Of a stretch of DNA of 64,000 bases, positions 51,701-63,802 are shown piece by piece. Source of the DNA: Litomosoides sigmodontis. Taxonomy: Eukaryota; Nematoda; Chromadorea; Rhabditida; Onchocercidae. Location of the stretch: positions 5,314,507 to 5,378,506 of the forward strand of contig OY718803.1 of assembly GCA_963070105.1 (NCBI GenBank), in the 5' to 3' direction. Under the pieces are notes generated by a model. The model did not search any database. It had not been told where the DNA came from and saw only the letters and a list, made by a program, of their open reading frames with translations. Made by a program: the position numbers and the translations under genes. Numbering within the stretch: the stretch's first letter is position 1; each line of letters opens with the position of its first letter.

Positions 51701-54010
51701 TTGAGATAGAGGTTGAGATTGTAACAACAGTCGGCTGGTATTACCCTTTATTGTTAGACAAGTAAATCCAGCGGAAAACATTCCTTTTTTTCTCCATCCT
51801 TTCTTCATGTTCTCATAGCCGCTCCATGTTAGCTTTTTAAACAAGCGGAAATTGTAAGCGTTGGAGAGAAGCTGAGGTCGTCTCCAACAATTGTCTTTTC
51901 TTTTCTCCTTCACCATAGCAGCCTTCTTTCGTTACCTGAAAATTTAGATGAAATATGTGCGGGAGTTTCATCCTAACTGTTCCCTTTTGCATTACTTAAA
52001 GATGGAAAAAGACGAAAGTTCACAACTGAAAGTCAGACTTGTGTGACATTTCCTTTCTTTTCGCTGTCCAATAATTCGCCGTGTATTGAAGTTTAATTTC
52101 CCGTAGATAATTTGAGGGAATTAATTCCCATCACTCATCCTCAGCTAATTTTAAATCTACTCGTATTGCATTTCAAGCAAATAATATCGGTTTAACGTCT
52201 GACGACAGAAAGATCTCTTGAAAACAATTGAGGCTTTGGTAGAACCGTTTTAGATATTCTTAGACTAGTTTCCAATTTATAAATTATAATTGCACTTATT
52301 TCCTTCTTGAATTCATCACATTTCCCGACTTACCATAAAGCGTGTGTGTCTAAATTTGAGAAATTAGTATTTTTTTGGAACGATTCTTTAGGCTTAATTT
52401 AATACTTTCTAATATAACTTCCTATGTTATTTTTCGGTGCACAAATTTCCTTGGTAGTGCAGTTTTAAGATTTCGAGCGTTTAAAGCATTTTGATGGAAG
52501 TGCGCGCACGGGTAATGGGACACGTCATAATTGAAATGCAACTGAAATTGATGTTACAGCTAATTCGGACTGTTCTCTGTTCAGTCACTCTCAGTGATAA
52601 CAGACATTATGTACCGTAAAATTGAATTGAATCCGTGGAGGTGTGCGAATGTGTTTAATTAGCTTCTCTTATGCTTTGGCTGATAACGAATTCTACCACA
52701 CTCCACTACACTCAGAATACTCTCTTGTTGAGACAACAGTACTAGCTTAGCCTGATAGGTGAAGTCACACCGCGTAGCTGATACCATTTGCAGCTAAAAG
52801 CAAATTTGCTAAACGGAATGCAGCAGTCCGAATCTGCGCATTCCAGAAGCCGGAAAAGGACAATCCACTTAATGAATAATTATTGCATTTGCATTTGCTT
52901 TTCCTGTAAATGCTATTCCTCCCTGGAGTGGTCACTCTGCTGTCTGTCACAAGCGGCTAGCATTGGATTGTAAGAAGTGTTGCTTGTATGTTGTTAGGTT
53001 ACATTTCTGAAATAAATTTGACAAATGTCATTAGAAAAATTGATGTTAGTGTGGCACTCAGCTACTGCGATGTTCTAATTTTTGTATAAAATTTTCAAGA
53101 TATTCGTAGCGTAGTGGTTGATAATGTGTTCTTCTCGCTGTTGCAGTGTTATGAGATTTCGGTGATAAGAATGTCGGAAGATATTTGCTCCTACGCAAAT
53201 GTGGCGGTAAAGTGGCGGCGCAATCAAACCCATTCAACAAGCATCGACAGTTAGTATGCCATTACGTCCATTTCTATTATGCATTCGAGCAACTCGTCAA
53301 TAACCTTCCTCATCCTCCTCTACTACGTCACGCTGCTGTTATTCATCGCCCAGCAAAGTTCGTCCTTCACAATATCTAAATTTCATGATGAAACCTCACG
53401 TTATAAATAAATGCGTGTATATGTGAGGAATAAGTTCCACGTGGCCTTGGAAACGCTGAAGTGTAGCCGATCCTTTCAAGGAAGGGATCAGCAGATAGTG
53501 CTGAAGTGAAATCAAAACTAATCTCTGCAAGCAGTGAAGTGGAGCATTAAAGCAATCAAGTCCGTTATGCAAGTATTCCAGGATTAAGGTGCTCAAGGCC
53601 CTCCTTAACCGTCTTCTTCAAACTCTTGCTCTTCTTCTTAAACATCGAAATTTCTCGGACTACGTTTCATGAGCAATAATAGGTTGACTTTACTGGCTGA
53701 CTTGTCTAGGCAGAACAGGCTCCTTTGATCATGCAACAACTAGCATTTTAATGGAAGCAACAAGGCCTCTTACAACGGCTCCCATCCTGGTGGACCTCAC
53801 ACTACCGAATTTATATGGCATTAGCTTGCCCTTTCTCACTATATCGCAATGGCGGAAGCTCTCTCTCTCTCTCTCTCATACTTTGGTGATAACAAGTCAT
53901 GCAAAGAGATAATATACACGAAAGACAGTTGAATAAGAAAATGTGCAAGTTAAATTAGAGCAATCTAATTATCCAACTGTTGCTAATTTAAGGGTTGGCG
54001 CTATGTTCAG
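48758..54010. other. Long gene-poor interval upstream of the receptor gene
   Basis: About 5.2 kb without a recognisable exon on either strand. A Cys-containing 81-codon frame at 49004-49249 has no family signal. A somewhat GC-richer stretch at about 50.4-50.8 kb and CT/GA-rich runs may be promoter or 5' UTR. The signal-peptide exon of the receptor gene should lie here but could not be identified. Confidence 0.5.
53859..53877. repeat. CT dinucleotide run
   Basis: About nine CT units, close upstream of the first recognised receptor exon. Confidence 0.85.
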
Positions 54011-57000
54011 ATGAGGAAGAACGTTTGATGGTGGATGTATTTCGAGGGTATAATTCTCTTATTCAACCAGTTCGTAATTTAAATGAAACTCCGATCATTG
54101 TTAAAATTGCTTTACAACTTGCCCTACTTATTAACGTTGTTCGTTTTTCTAATTCTAAGTTGTATTAACGTTGTGTCCTTTTTTTTAATTTTTTATTAAA
54201 CCAAAGCGAAAGCTATTTATGGCAAGCACAATTAGTTCAGGCGGTCTTAATCTATCACTGAACGTAGAGGCAATTTTGTTTCATTGATAATGAATGTTTA
54301 AATTTTAAATCCTGTAATGTTCCTTATTCAGGATGAAAAGGACCAGATTATGCACACAAATGTGTGGCTTACTTTGGTTAGTGACTACTCTACATCATTT
54401 CAGCCATATTTGAAGTATTTCATTGTAGACCGAGCAGAATTTTTGATTTAAATTGGTAGTGATTTCTTGCCAGTTAGTAAAAGGAAAAAAACTAAATGGC
54501 ACTGAATCAGGCGGGAATATAAAATGATTGAGATCGCTTGAGGACGAATAAGCATGTGCGGAAAGCGTTTCAGAAGTGGCATGATTTTCAAATGCGTTGG
54601 AATCCGGTCGATTATGGCGAAATCCAAAATATTCGGGTTGCACCGGACAAAGTTTGGCTGCCAGACATTGTACTGTTCAATAAGTAAGCTATGAGGGCCA
54701 GTTATTCAGCAAATCATAAAGTCTTGTTTCCTGTGGGAAGTGTTAGCTCCATTCTAAGCTAACCGGCTGAGCTAAAATTAGTTTCTACACAAAGAGGCAC
54801 AGCCATCGTTGGATGGCTAAATGGATGGATCTGTGCAGTACGCAATGCGCAAGCGTTACTTACTAATTGCTATTACTGCTTCGATAGTTTAATCGGCAGA
54901 TTTAAAAATTAATATTGCAGTGCTGATGGGAACTACGAAGTGTCGTTTATGTGTAATGTTGTGATAAATTACAAAGGCGAAATGTTGTGGGTACCACCGG
55001 CGATCTATAAGAGCTCCTGCATCATTGATGTTGAATTCTTTCCTTTCGACGAACAAACGTGCCATCTAATTTTTGGCTCATGGACAGTGAGCTTTGCTGC
55101 TTTTATTTTTGCTTCTCATGTTCACTTCACTTAGATTTAAATTTTATCGGGAAATTACACTGATGTTTTGAATTACTTCTTGAACATTCTTTTCTTCTCA
55201 ATTTGTCTTTTCGCCCAAATTTATTAATTCATAGTTAGTAAGGCATTTGATAAACTACAAGAACCCTTCCTTCTTACTTGACCTTTTGCTTGTGTAGAGT
55301 TTTTAGAAAAGTTTTCTTAATTTTTTTCTGTCTTACAAAAACAAAAGTTTCTGGACTGTACCACCTCAACCTTCTCACTTTTATCATATATTTTGAAAAA
55401 TTCACTAGTTTATAGTTATAGTCTATCATTTCTATGAAAAGCGGCAGAACTTAAACTGCTAAGCATTGGTCGAGTAATACTTGGTTTGTATGCAAATATT
55501 TGCAGTACAATGAAAATGAGATAAAGCTTGAGTTTGAGCAAGCAGAGTGGGTCGACTTATCGGAATATTCTCCAAGCTCAATCTGGGATGTCATGGATGC
55601 ACCAGCTGCTCTGGTTAATAAGCGTTCACGCATTGAATTTCAAGTTAGGATAAGGTAAGACGTACCATAGAATATAGTACCTCGTGTTTCCACCGTTTCT
55701 CTTCTATTAGGCGTATCGCTCAAGTCATTTGTTACACTCTTTTACGAAGTTTTTTCAACGAAGAAAAGAGTGCTTGACGTACGTTAGTAGATGGTGACGT
55801 TCATATCTCTTTAATATATTAATGTGTGTTAACGAGGAATGCAGGAAATTTAATTGACGCTAAATGAGGCTACAGGCAATCCGCTTTCCTCTCAAAAGTC
55901 CACTTTAATTGTAAATGGTTTTCTGGAGGAAATCAGTTTGATTTACCCTACGTATTTCTAAACACTCTTGAAATCTACCTAAAGCCATTTGTTTGGCTCA
56001 ACCAAATCCTTTTGTGCAATTGCGGAATTATCAGATTCATAGAAGCCACCCGATCTCATTGGAACTACCTCAGTACGATTTAATAGATGAAGTAAACTTC
56101 TGCTGATTTTCATTATATTGCAATTTCCTGGAACTCACATGTAATTTTGCAGGAGGAAAACTTTGTTTTACACCGTGGTGCTAATAATTCCAACCGTATT
56201 AATGGCATTTCTAAGTATGGCCGTATTTTTCCTTCCTACTGACTCAGGTTTAACCGCTTATCAATTGCCGATTAAAATTCTAACTTAAATAAGAGACATA
56301 CTACGTCATACTAACATGACTTCAGGTGAGAAGATGACACTTACCATATCGGTATTACTTTCAATAGTTGTTTTTCTACTGCTTGTCTCCAAAATTCTTC
56401 CACCGACCTCATCTACAATCCCGTTGATGGCTAAATATTTACTGCTCACATTCGTGCTCAACGTTATTACTATACTCGTTACTGTCATTATAATTAACGT
56501 TTACTTTCGCGGTCCGACCACTCATCGAATGCCTAAATGGGTGCGAACCGTCTTCTTGCAGGTGCATAGTTCTGCTTTTATACACCGATTTAATTTTTTG
56601 ATTTTCCAGCTATTATTTACATAATTGTCGCAATTTTTTGTTTCACAGTACATTTTAGGACTGTCACAATAAACACACAACTTCTGTAAATTACCTTGAT
56701 TTTCTCTCGCTTTTGGCAACAATAAATTCGGTAATTTAAAACTTGCTGCGAACAGTGCAGCAAAACCTATTGGAACTGAGATTTCTTAGAATTTATCTGT
56801 TGAAATTTCAAATGCTGTGAATTGATGAATAAACTCATTGCTTATTTTAGATAATGCCTAAATTATTGTGTATGCAAAGGCCAAAGCCGCTAATGCGTAG
56901 CTTTGCTGCGAAAAACGGGCATTCAATGACAGCTGCATTTCCTGGCTTGAATGAATTGAAACTAAACCCGTCCATGCATCATCCCTTATGCCCATCAGCT

Positions 57001-57726
57001 GATGCTGACATTAGGTGTGCATGAATTCATTCATTTTTAAGATGCATCTGCGACTTCTCACTATTTGTCTATTTATTTTCACGTTTGGTTGTTAAACGAT
57101 TACAGCTCCGTATGTTTCTGTCTTGTTCAGGCAACCGCCAGCGATAGAGTTAACCCACGTGGACGGTATGGAAGAGCTGGAAAGGGACCCGTCAACGAGT
57201 GTGTATTATCCACTTAGCCCGGACGCTTTGCACGCCATTGACGCTATCGAATATATAACGAATCATTTGAAGCAGGAAGAGGAGTACAAAATGGTCACAC
57301 TTTGCTAAACTTTTGTACTGAACTTAAGGTGATAATCATCCATCACGGCATTGCAGGATAGTAGGATGAACTGCTAACAAAGCAAGCAACCTAGTTGTCT
57401 GGCTCCAATAGAGCCAGCCGACAATGATGTTGACAGGAGAAGAAAGGACATAAGTGTCCTTCTATTCTGTTTGATCAAAACATAGCCTTTCTTGATTTAT
57501 GGTCAGTTATTACACAATATCGATGATGGCATAATTACAGTATCGAGATGACTGGAAATATGTGGCAATGATTATCGATAGATTGTTATTGTACGTCTTC
57601 TTCGGCATTACAGTTGGTGGTACTTGTGGCATACTGTTCTCTGCGCCTTATGTCTTTCAAGGCGTTGATCAACGAGCTGAATTACAACGTCTCATTTATT
57701 TGTACAAAAATCGTGGCGAAATTTAA
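54011..57726 (+). CDS. unc-29: Nicotinic acetylcholine receptor subunit, UNC-29-like non-alpha
   Basis: Ten exons join in phase: 54011-54138, 54332-54376, 54574-54683, 54921-55086, 55506-55654, 56153-56247, 56326-56561, 56851-57014, 57131-57293 and 57541-57726. They give about 480 residues of the mature protein. Order: N-terminal helix ([19 protein letters not shown]); ligand-binding domain with [19 protein letters not shown]; Cys-loop [15 protein letters not shown]; four membrane spans with the M2 pore segment [19 protein letters not shown]; a large M3-M4 cytosolic loop; M4 and a short tail ending KNRGEI. The loop-C region ([18 protein letters not shown]) lacks the paired cysteines of alpha subunits, so this is a non-alpha subunit of the levamisole-receptor group. 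The upstream exon with the signal peptide, ending in phase 1, was not found. Confidence 0.93.
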
Positions 57727-58947
57727 AAGCATTTGACCAGTTATAAGGTGGGTGTGCAGTATTATTGCCTTGGAAAACATTGCTAGAAGTTGAAAGGAGT
57801 AAAGCAAAGTTGACGTCTTTCAGATGAATTGCATTCAACAGCTGTCCCGACGCTTGGTATCAATTCGAACGCATAATATGAATGAATTCCTGTGAAACAC
57901 TGCACGAAATGGATTTTTGCCATTTTTCGCTTTTCTTCTCCTTTTCGAATTATGTAGAAGAGGACTCACAGATTTACTGAATCGAATTTGGTTGATTCCT
58001 AAGGCAGCCTTTTTCACTGTTAATTTTGGCCTTTTGTAGGGAATGCGTCTTAGACAAACTGATGATTTCTTGAAAAGAGGATGAGACGAAATTGTGGTCT
58101 AATTCTATTCACTCACTCCATGTTGTTTGCCATGTGAGGAAGTAGGTGGAGGAAATTGATGACATCACAGTTAATTTATGAAATGTCAAGTACAGAAATA
58201 GATTATGAAATTTTATGGGTGCTGTAGAGATCATTCTACGTATTTCATTTTTCAATGTCGAATATTAATATATGAAATAGAAAATTTTGTTTGACTTGAC
58301 CAACAATAATTCATGTAAATCTAGAATTTGTTTCCCAAGACCACAAATGAGTAGATTTTTCAGCTTGAAACATCGATGTACAGTTTGTCTCCAACATATT
58401 TTATTTCATATCGATAGACGACTTCAAAATTAAGTTGAAGAATTAACTTTGGTGCGCCTATAAGAAACGTGGAATCTATCGTACCACATTAATCATGTGA
58501 AATAAAATGGCCGTGGTTCTTTAAAATGAAATCCTTTTTGAGCTTAGCGCATCCACCGGAATTTGAAAGATGCGAGTTTTTAATTTGAAGAAATCTGTCG
58601 AATGAGAGCAACTAAGAAGCAGCTATTGTGATGATCGAGGTGGACGTACATTGGAGATAAGTGGGCAAGCTTATTGAAGAAGTGAAGTGCAGCAGTTATT
58701 CTGTCTATAAGAGCAATGTCGTGTGCACAACTTCAGCTGCTTCAGAGCAGATGTTCACTTACACCTTGCTAGCATGGAAGCTTTAGCTTTAGCTCGATGA
58801 AGAAGCCTTTCATTGCAATGCAATTAATTTATTGTGTCTGTAGTGAGTGATAAGTATGACGCTGGGGATGAGGATCAAGATGCCACTTATCGATGGGTTG
58901 TAGTTACAGTTCTGCACAGATTAGTGGTACAGTGAAGGGTCTTCTCT
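57727..58947. other. Convergent intergenic region
   Basis: 3' flanks of the receptor gene (+) and the two-repeat gene (-). No exon is seen. Confidence 0.55.
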
Positions 58948-60590
58948 TCACTTGTACCCGTTTCGACACAGCACGAGGAAGTCTAGAACAGTTGGTCCAA
59001 CTATCGCCGAGTCCTTGCCACCAAAGCCAGCTGTTGCTTTCTCCATCTTCACGTGCAGGTTTCCGAGCAATTCAGCGCCCTTCGCCGTCTTCAGCACACA
59101 TGGCACGCAGTCACCGACGTGAAGCGGTTTGAATGGACCACCACTGCCCATCACCTCTTTGTACGGCATCCATTTGTACTCGAAACCAAGCTACAATTGA
59201 GTAAACATCCAATTTCCTTTTTCTTTGCCAACGATATTCACAGGCAAATCTCTTGTAATTAATTGTTTCAATTTAAACATCGTATTCATAGTCCTAACAT
59301 TCTCGGGCTGCGGGGTAACGATCATTTGCATAGACCCAAGTTCTGCGCCGGCATTTTCCTGGCCGTTCCAACCGAAATTGGCCAATGTTCTTCCGCTGGA
59401 ATCTGGATAAGCTCGTCCGAAAACCGGCTCACCATGCTTATACCACAACGCTACATAGCTGTATGTCTCCGAGCCATCATCGTTTTTCAGTTTACGGCCA
59501 CCTCCCTAAACTTCATTCCGATTATAAAAATTAGCCAAAGAAAGCAAGGGAAAGAACGAATACATAGATATTCCTCCACTTACAGGAATCGGATTCTTTG
59601 CTGCCGGAAATGGATCGCGGTACTTGAGATCAATCCAGGTATCTTCGTAAATCTTAACACCAGTTGGCGGAACTTTAATATTTCGAAAGAGGACCAGCAA
59701 GTTCTGCGCAATACATATGCTCTCAGTAAAAATTACCGGATGAACGACAGGATATTATGAAATCATTTATGGCAATACAAATTATTTGCGAACTCTTCTC
59801 TGGAACTTGACCTGAATAGATCATCGTAATTTGCATAGTTAAGCATGAATTTTGCATATATTTACCTGAATTTCACCGCCTGCAAGTGTCTCATTTTTAC
59901 CCTTGTAGCCAACATTGGCCACGTCTGTGCTCATGTCAATGTAGCCAAGTAACACATTCCCGTCCTTGGTGGTCATTAATACTGGAGTTGATTGACCGCA
60001 GCGCACCAACTGCAATAGCTGATCGTTCTCGCGGTCTTTGTATGGGCGCCATTCGTACCAAAAACCACTTTTTTTGAACTGTTCTACCGGATCTTGTTCG
60101 CTACATGTTAGAATTTGGATTTGTCCACCCAAATCACGAGCTCCTGTCAGTTCCACCTGTGAAATTCAATTCCAATTTAAACATTCTCAGTGCATTGCAG
60201 TCTTTTTGAATACCCTTAAGATCAAAACAAAACAAAAGTAAGCAGGAAGCGGAATTAAACAAAAGGAAGTAAAATGAGTAAACACAATTTTGTGCAGGCG
60301 GTCGCGGGCTATCTCCCGCTACTTATGTCCACTATTGCCGAATTTTGGGAATGCACCATTCTGCTTGCAAAAAAGACGAAACAATGCAGAACTGTACAAT
60401 GAACCTTGCTGTAGGGGAATGAACATTCTACATTTCCGTTATTGTTCCAGGCTCGTCCATGGATCGGCTTGCCAAATTTGTACCACAACGCGACGTACAT
60501 ATTCTGTTGACCCTTCACCCTGACCGGATTATCCGGGAACGGTGAGCCAATTGTGTTGTATGCCCAAGTATCCTCAAATTCCTTCGCCAT
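58948..60590 (-). CDS. Tandem-repeat protein, DM9/DUF3421-like in appearance
   Basis: Five minus-strand exons join in phase: 60405-60590, 59866-60156, 59584-59703, 59299-59505 and 58948-59190. They give 348 residues made of two diverged repeats of about 170. Matching landmarks in both copies: FEDTW / [14 protein letters not shown] / [27 protein letters not shown] / [28 protein letters not shown] / [11 protein letters not shown]; and [10 protein letters not shown] / [10 protein letters not shown], leading to LLVLFRN / FLVLCRN. There is no signal peptide or membrane span. The short Gly/Trp/Tyr pattern resembles DM9 or DUF3421 beta-repeat proteins, but I could not confirm a family. A TATA box about 90 bp upstream suggests regulated or high-level expression. 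Confidence 0.75.
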
Positions 60591-60679
60591 CCCTTAGTAG
60601 TCAAAGCGATCGAGCCTAATTAAGCCGCAGTACGAGTATTCCGATACAAACAATAAATACCAGCATGGCACACTCTTCG

Positions 60680-60687
60680 CTTTTATA
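60680..60687 (-). promoter_or_regulatory. TATA box of the two-repeat gene
   Basis: The minus strand reads TATAAAAG at this position, 90 bp before the ATG at 60590. It is one of the few clear TATA boxes seen ahead of a gene in this window. Confidence 0.55.
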
Positions 60688-61868
60688 GACCCTCGCACTT
60701 GCCATTATTTGCATATAATGCACGGTGCAACAGCGAAAGTGCATAATTCAGAGCGGTCGTGCTGCACTCACCGCGTTGAGTTTTACCTCAGCGCTTGTGG
60801 CACATTTGTGTGGTTTAAGGCAGCTCTGCAATTGACTCTAACTTGCAGTTGTCTTACTTGAAATTATATGGTTTCATATCAAATTTCAATTTCAGTGCAC
60901 TTAGTTATATTCACAGCAATCCTCTCAGTGAAAACCGATACGATGAAATGACCTCTTCAAGTCTGGGTGATGATTTATGCTTTTCAAAATAAACAGAGAT
61001 ATGGCAACAAATTTGTTACGTAAGCTGGCTGGGATGTTTAGTGGGATTGAGGTAATCGTTGCTGTTTGCTGCTCAGTACGATCGTCCGCAACAAATCTTA
61101 CGTAGAGTTTTTGTAATCGACCTTAATCAGTCGTAGAGTAACGACGGAGGTTGATGCGAAAGCGATTAGTGCAGCGGAGTAGTCAATGCCATCAAGCAGT
61201 ATGTGTCGCACGGCTGCGAGAATTGATCAGCTTCAAGGGAGCTGATGGTTTGAGCGCTAAAGTAAAGTCCGTGTAGAATTTCCAACGTTTAGTAGGTACT
61301 CTTACTGAAGTCAAAAAAGATAGATTGATTAACTTTCGAAATGTATAGGTAGTGGAAATGTTGCGAATATTGGAAAATTATTGGAAACCACCCAGTTTCA
61401 CAGCACGTATCACTCCTCATTCAGGAACAATTATGGGTTGGACATCGATCGTTGGACATCGGAGAGATCAAGTAGGAAAATGAATTTAATAGTGCAACGG
61501 ATCTTTGTGAAATTCCGCTAGGAAATTCGATAGTGCCAAACTGGAAGAACAAAGGTGGAATACAAATGGAGAACGCTGAGTCATAAGCAATGCTCTTCCA
61601 TTGATGTGAGCTGTTTCAGGCTGAGTGCTTCTGCATTTGCCTAAAGTTAGCTATCGTTCACTATTCCCACAAGGTTTCTCTTGTCCTTCACCTTTGGCAC
61701 CAGCTGGGAAAGTGGAGAGATGGAGGAAACATAGTGTGTGCTTGTGAGGAGGAAGCAGCTAAGCATGGTCGTTGCTCCGCTGACCTTTGGTACTACCAGA
61801 TCGATATACCATCCTTTTATGCTGTTAGTTGGACATGAAATCATTCCTTGAAGTGGACAGTCGGAAGA

Positions 61869-61892
61869 TGTGTGTGTGTGTGTGTGTGTGTG
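61869..61892. repeat. TG dinucleotide microsatellite
   Basis: About twelve uninterrupted TG units. Confidence 0.9.
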
Positions 61893-62265
61893 TCATAGGT
61901 GGGGTGAATTGGGATAGCAAAACAGTGCTGTTATAGCTTGCGAAATACCTCAAGCGAAAAAGGGATGACCAGCGGTAGCCAGCGGAACGAGAGGAGGGGA
62001 GTGCGGATGGGATATTCGCAAGCATCGTCTGAGTTCACAACGTCCGAGTGGCCAGGAGAAGAAAGTGACACTTGGCTTCAGTACATTGTATTCTCTTGGG
62101 ACACGTTCGGTCGGCAGAATAAGATAAGAAGGGTCGGTGAGGTTGCACGGAGTAGTCAGAAGTCATTCCGATCCTCTCCCTCAACAGTGCATACATGTTA
62201 ACTGTTTATTGCATACATTTCTACTCGTTTAATGTCATTTGATTTCCTTGAGAGAAAACATCACC

Positions 62266-63802
62266 ATGAAAGGAAGAGGAAGAGGAAGGGCGATAGGATT
62301 CTCAACTGAAAGCGAAGTTTCCGCTGGTTCCACAGGTTTGCATCTGTTTCACGTCCTCTTTTAAAAGTGAGATTTTACCAGGTCATCTACCATGAGATAT
62401 CATATTATGCGCCCCGCTAATTTTTACCAGCTGTAAGTGCGGAATAAGTGTTCATTACTAAATTAATCATATCAGATAACCACTATCATCTAAAGGTTGT
62501 GGAATCTTTGCAGTTCTAGGAACACCGAAGTTATTTGTTTATTTTATTCATTTATTTCTTTCACATTTGCTTAGTTTGGCAGTAGATTGAATGGTCATTT
62601 TTCCAGTGGGACAAGGGCGTGGACGTGGCGGACAGTTGAGATTTGGTCCTCCTAGCGGCAAATGCGCCGGAACTGAACAGATGCTTGATAAAAGGGTATT
62701 TCGTTATTTTATTTTTCAGCGAAACTTTGATAAAAGTTTCTTCTTGTATTATATGAATACGTTTGAGATTGAAAACCAATATTTAAAAAGATGAAAGTTT
62801 AGCATGAACCAATCAGAGAATTGGTGTCTAGACCAGATCGTGGGAAATTAGGCAAGCCTATTGAACTAATGGTCAATTTCAAGCTCTTGGAAGTACCTTC
62901 TTCTCTGCAGATTTATTGCTACCACGTAGATATTTTCAAAATAACTAAGAAAGACAGACGTGTGGTGGAGAACAGGTTTTATTTTAATTTATCTTAAAAT
63001 TCCGTTTTTATTTATTAAAGTTATTCATTATGTCGTTTTTTTGATTTGCATTGCATTATTACATTTCATTGAAACGGTTGCTTCAACGAACGTCCTATAT
63101 TCAAATTTGTTAAAATGCACCTGCTAAATTTCCTCTTCTTTTGAATAAAAATTACTGCAGTGAAATGGACTTAATATGTCTTTGCTCTCTTCGTCAAATA
63201 GGCTTTTGTAAATCATCTGGAAAACGACAAGTGTAGAGTTAGAGCTTATATTATTACTGGAAGGTGGCTGTCCAAGTTCCTTATTCCAATTCTTATAATT
63301 GGAGGGCTTGAGGCATTGCAGAATACTGATTTTTTTTAAGAGATATTTGTCGGGAAATATTTTGGAAAATAGTTTCGGATAATGAAGAAATATTTGGCAC
63401 AGGATATTCTCTAGTTTATGATGATTGTCATACGCTGTATTCTTGTGACAAGTTGAAGATTCAGAAGCCAACATTGGAACTTCATTTATCCATTAAGCCA
63501 AAACCTGATTTGAAAGTATGCACTTCGAGTTTATTCATTTTTAAGAGATTGATAATTGCTGAATTTTCTAACTGTAAGAAGTAGGAAATGATAGCGGGGG
63601 TTTTTTGATTTTATAATCGTCGTTTGAAATTAATGTATCATTCAACGGTTTTGTTGATCTCTGTTGCTATTTCCTTTTTTATTTCTCTTGATTGGTTCAA
63701 ACATTCATCATTTTTCAGCTACCCAGCGTATCCTTCGCGATGCGTATATTATTCACTAATTACTTTACTGTCAACATCCATGAGCATTTACCGAATTTCC
63801 AG
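62266..63802 (+). CDS. Argonaute-family protein, 5' part (runs off window)
   Basis: Exons 62266-62335, 62607-62695, 62803-62975, 63341-63515 and 63719-63802 join in phase. They encode about 197 residues of an Argonaute N-terminal domain, cut off by the window edge. Seen: an RG-rich leader (MKGRGRGRAIGF, then GQGRGRGGQLRFG); RPDRGKLGKPIELMVNFKLL; the segment YCYHVDI; a basic KKDRRVVENR; and REIFWKIVSDNEEIFGTGYS. These correspond to the start of the Argonaute N domain and linker 1. PAZ, MID and PIWI domains would lie downstream. The family binds small RNAs for silencing; arginine-glycine leaders occur in several nematode Argonautes such as CSR-1. The clade cannot be decided from this part. The exon ending at 63802 is followed by GCAAGT, a GC-type donor. 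Confidence 0.8.

Larger units (their letters stand above)
60591..62265. other. Divergent intergenic region
   Basis: Upstream region shared by the two-repeat gene (-) and the Argonaute gene (+). It has a TATA box near the left end and a TG microsatellite near 61.88 kb. No exon is recognised. Confidence 0.55.

Noticed and set aside
59191..59298. In-frame TAG that seemed to break the two-repeat gene
   Set aside because: It is the last three bases of a 108-bp intron with donor GTTAGG and acceptor TTGTAG in phase 0. Removing the intron restores alignment of the two repeats (GFEYKW against GFWYEW).
63124..63474. 116-codon minus-strand frame
   Set aside because: Antisense to the Argonaute exon at 63341-63515, which has clear family similarity.
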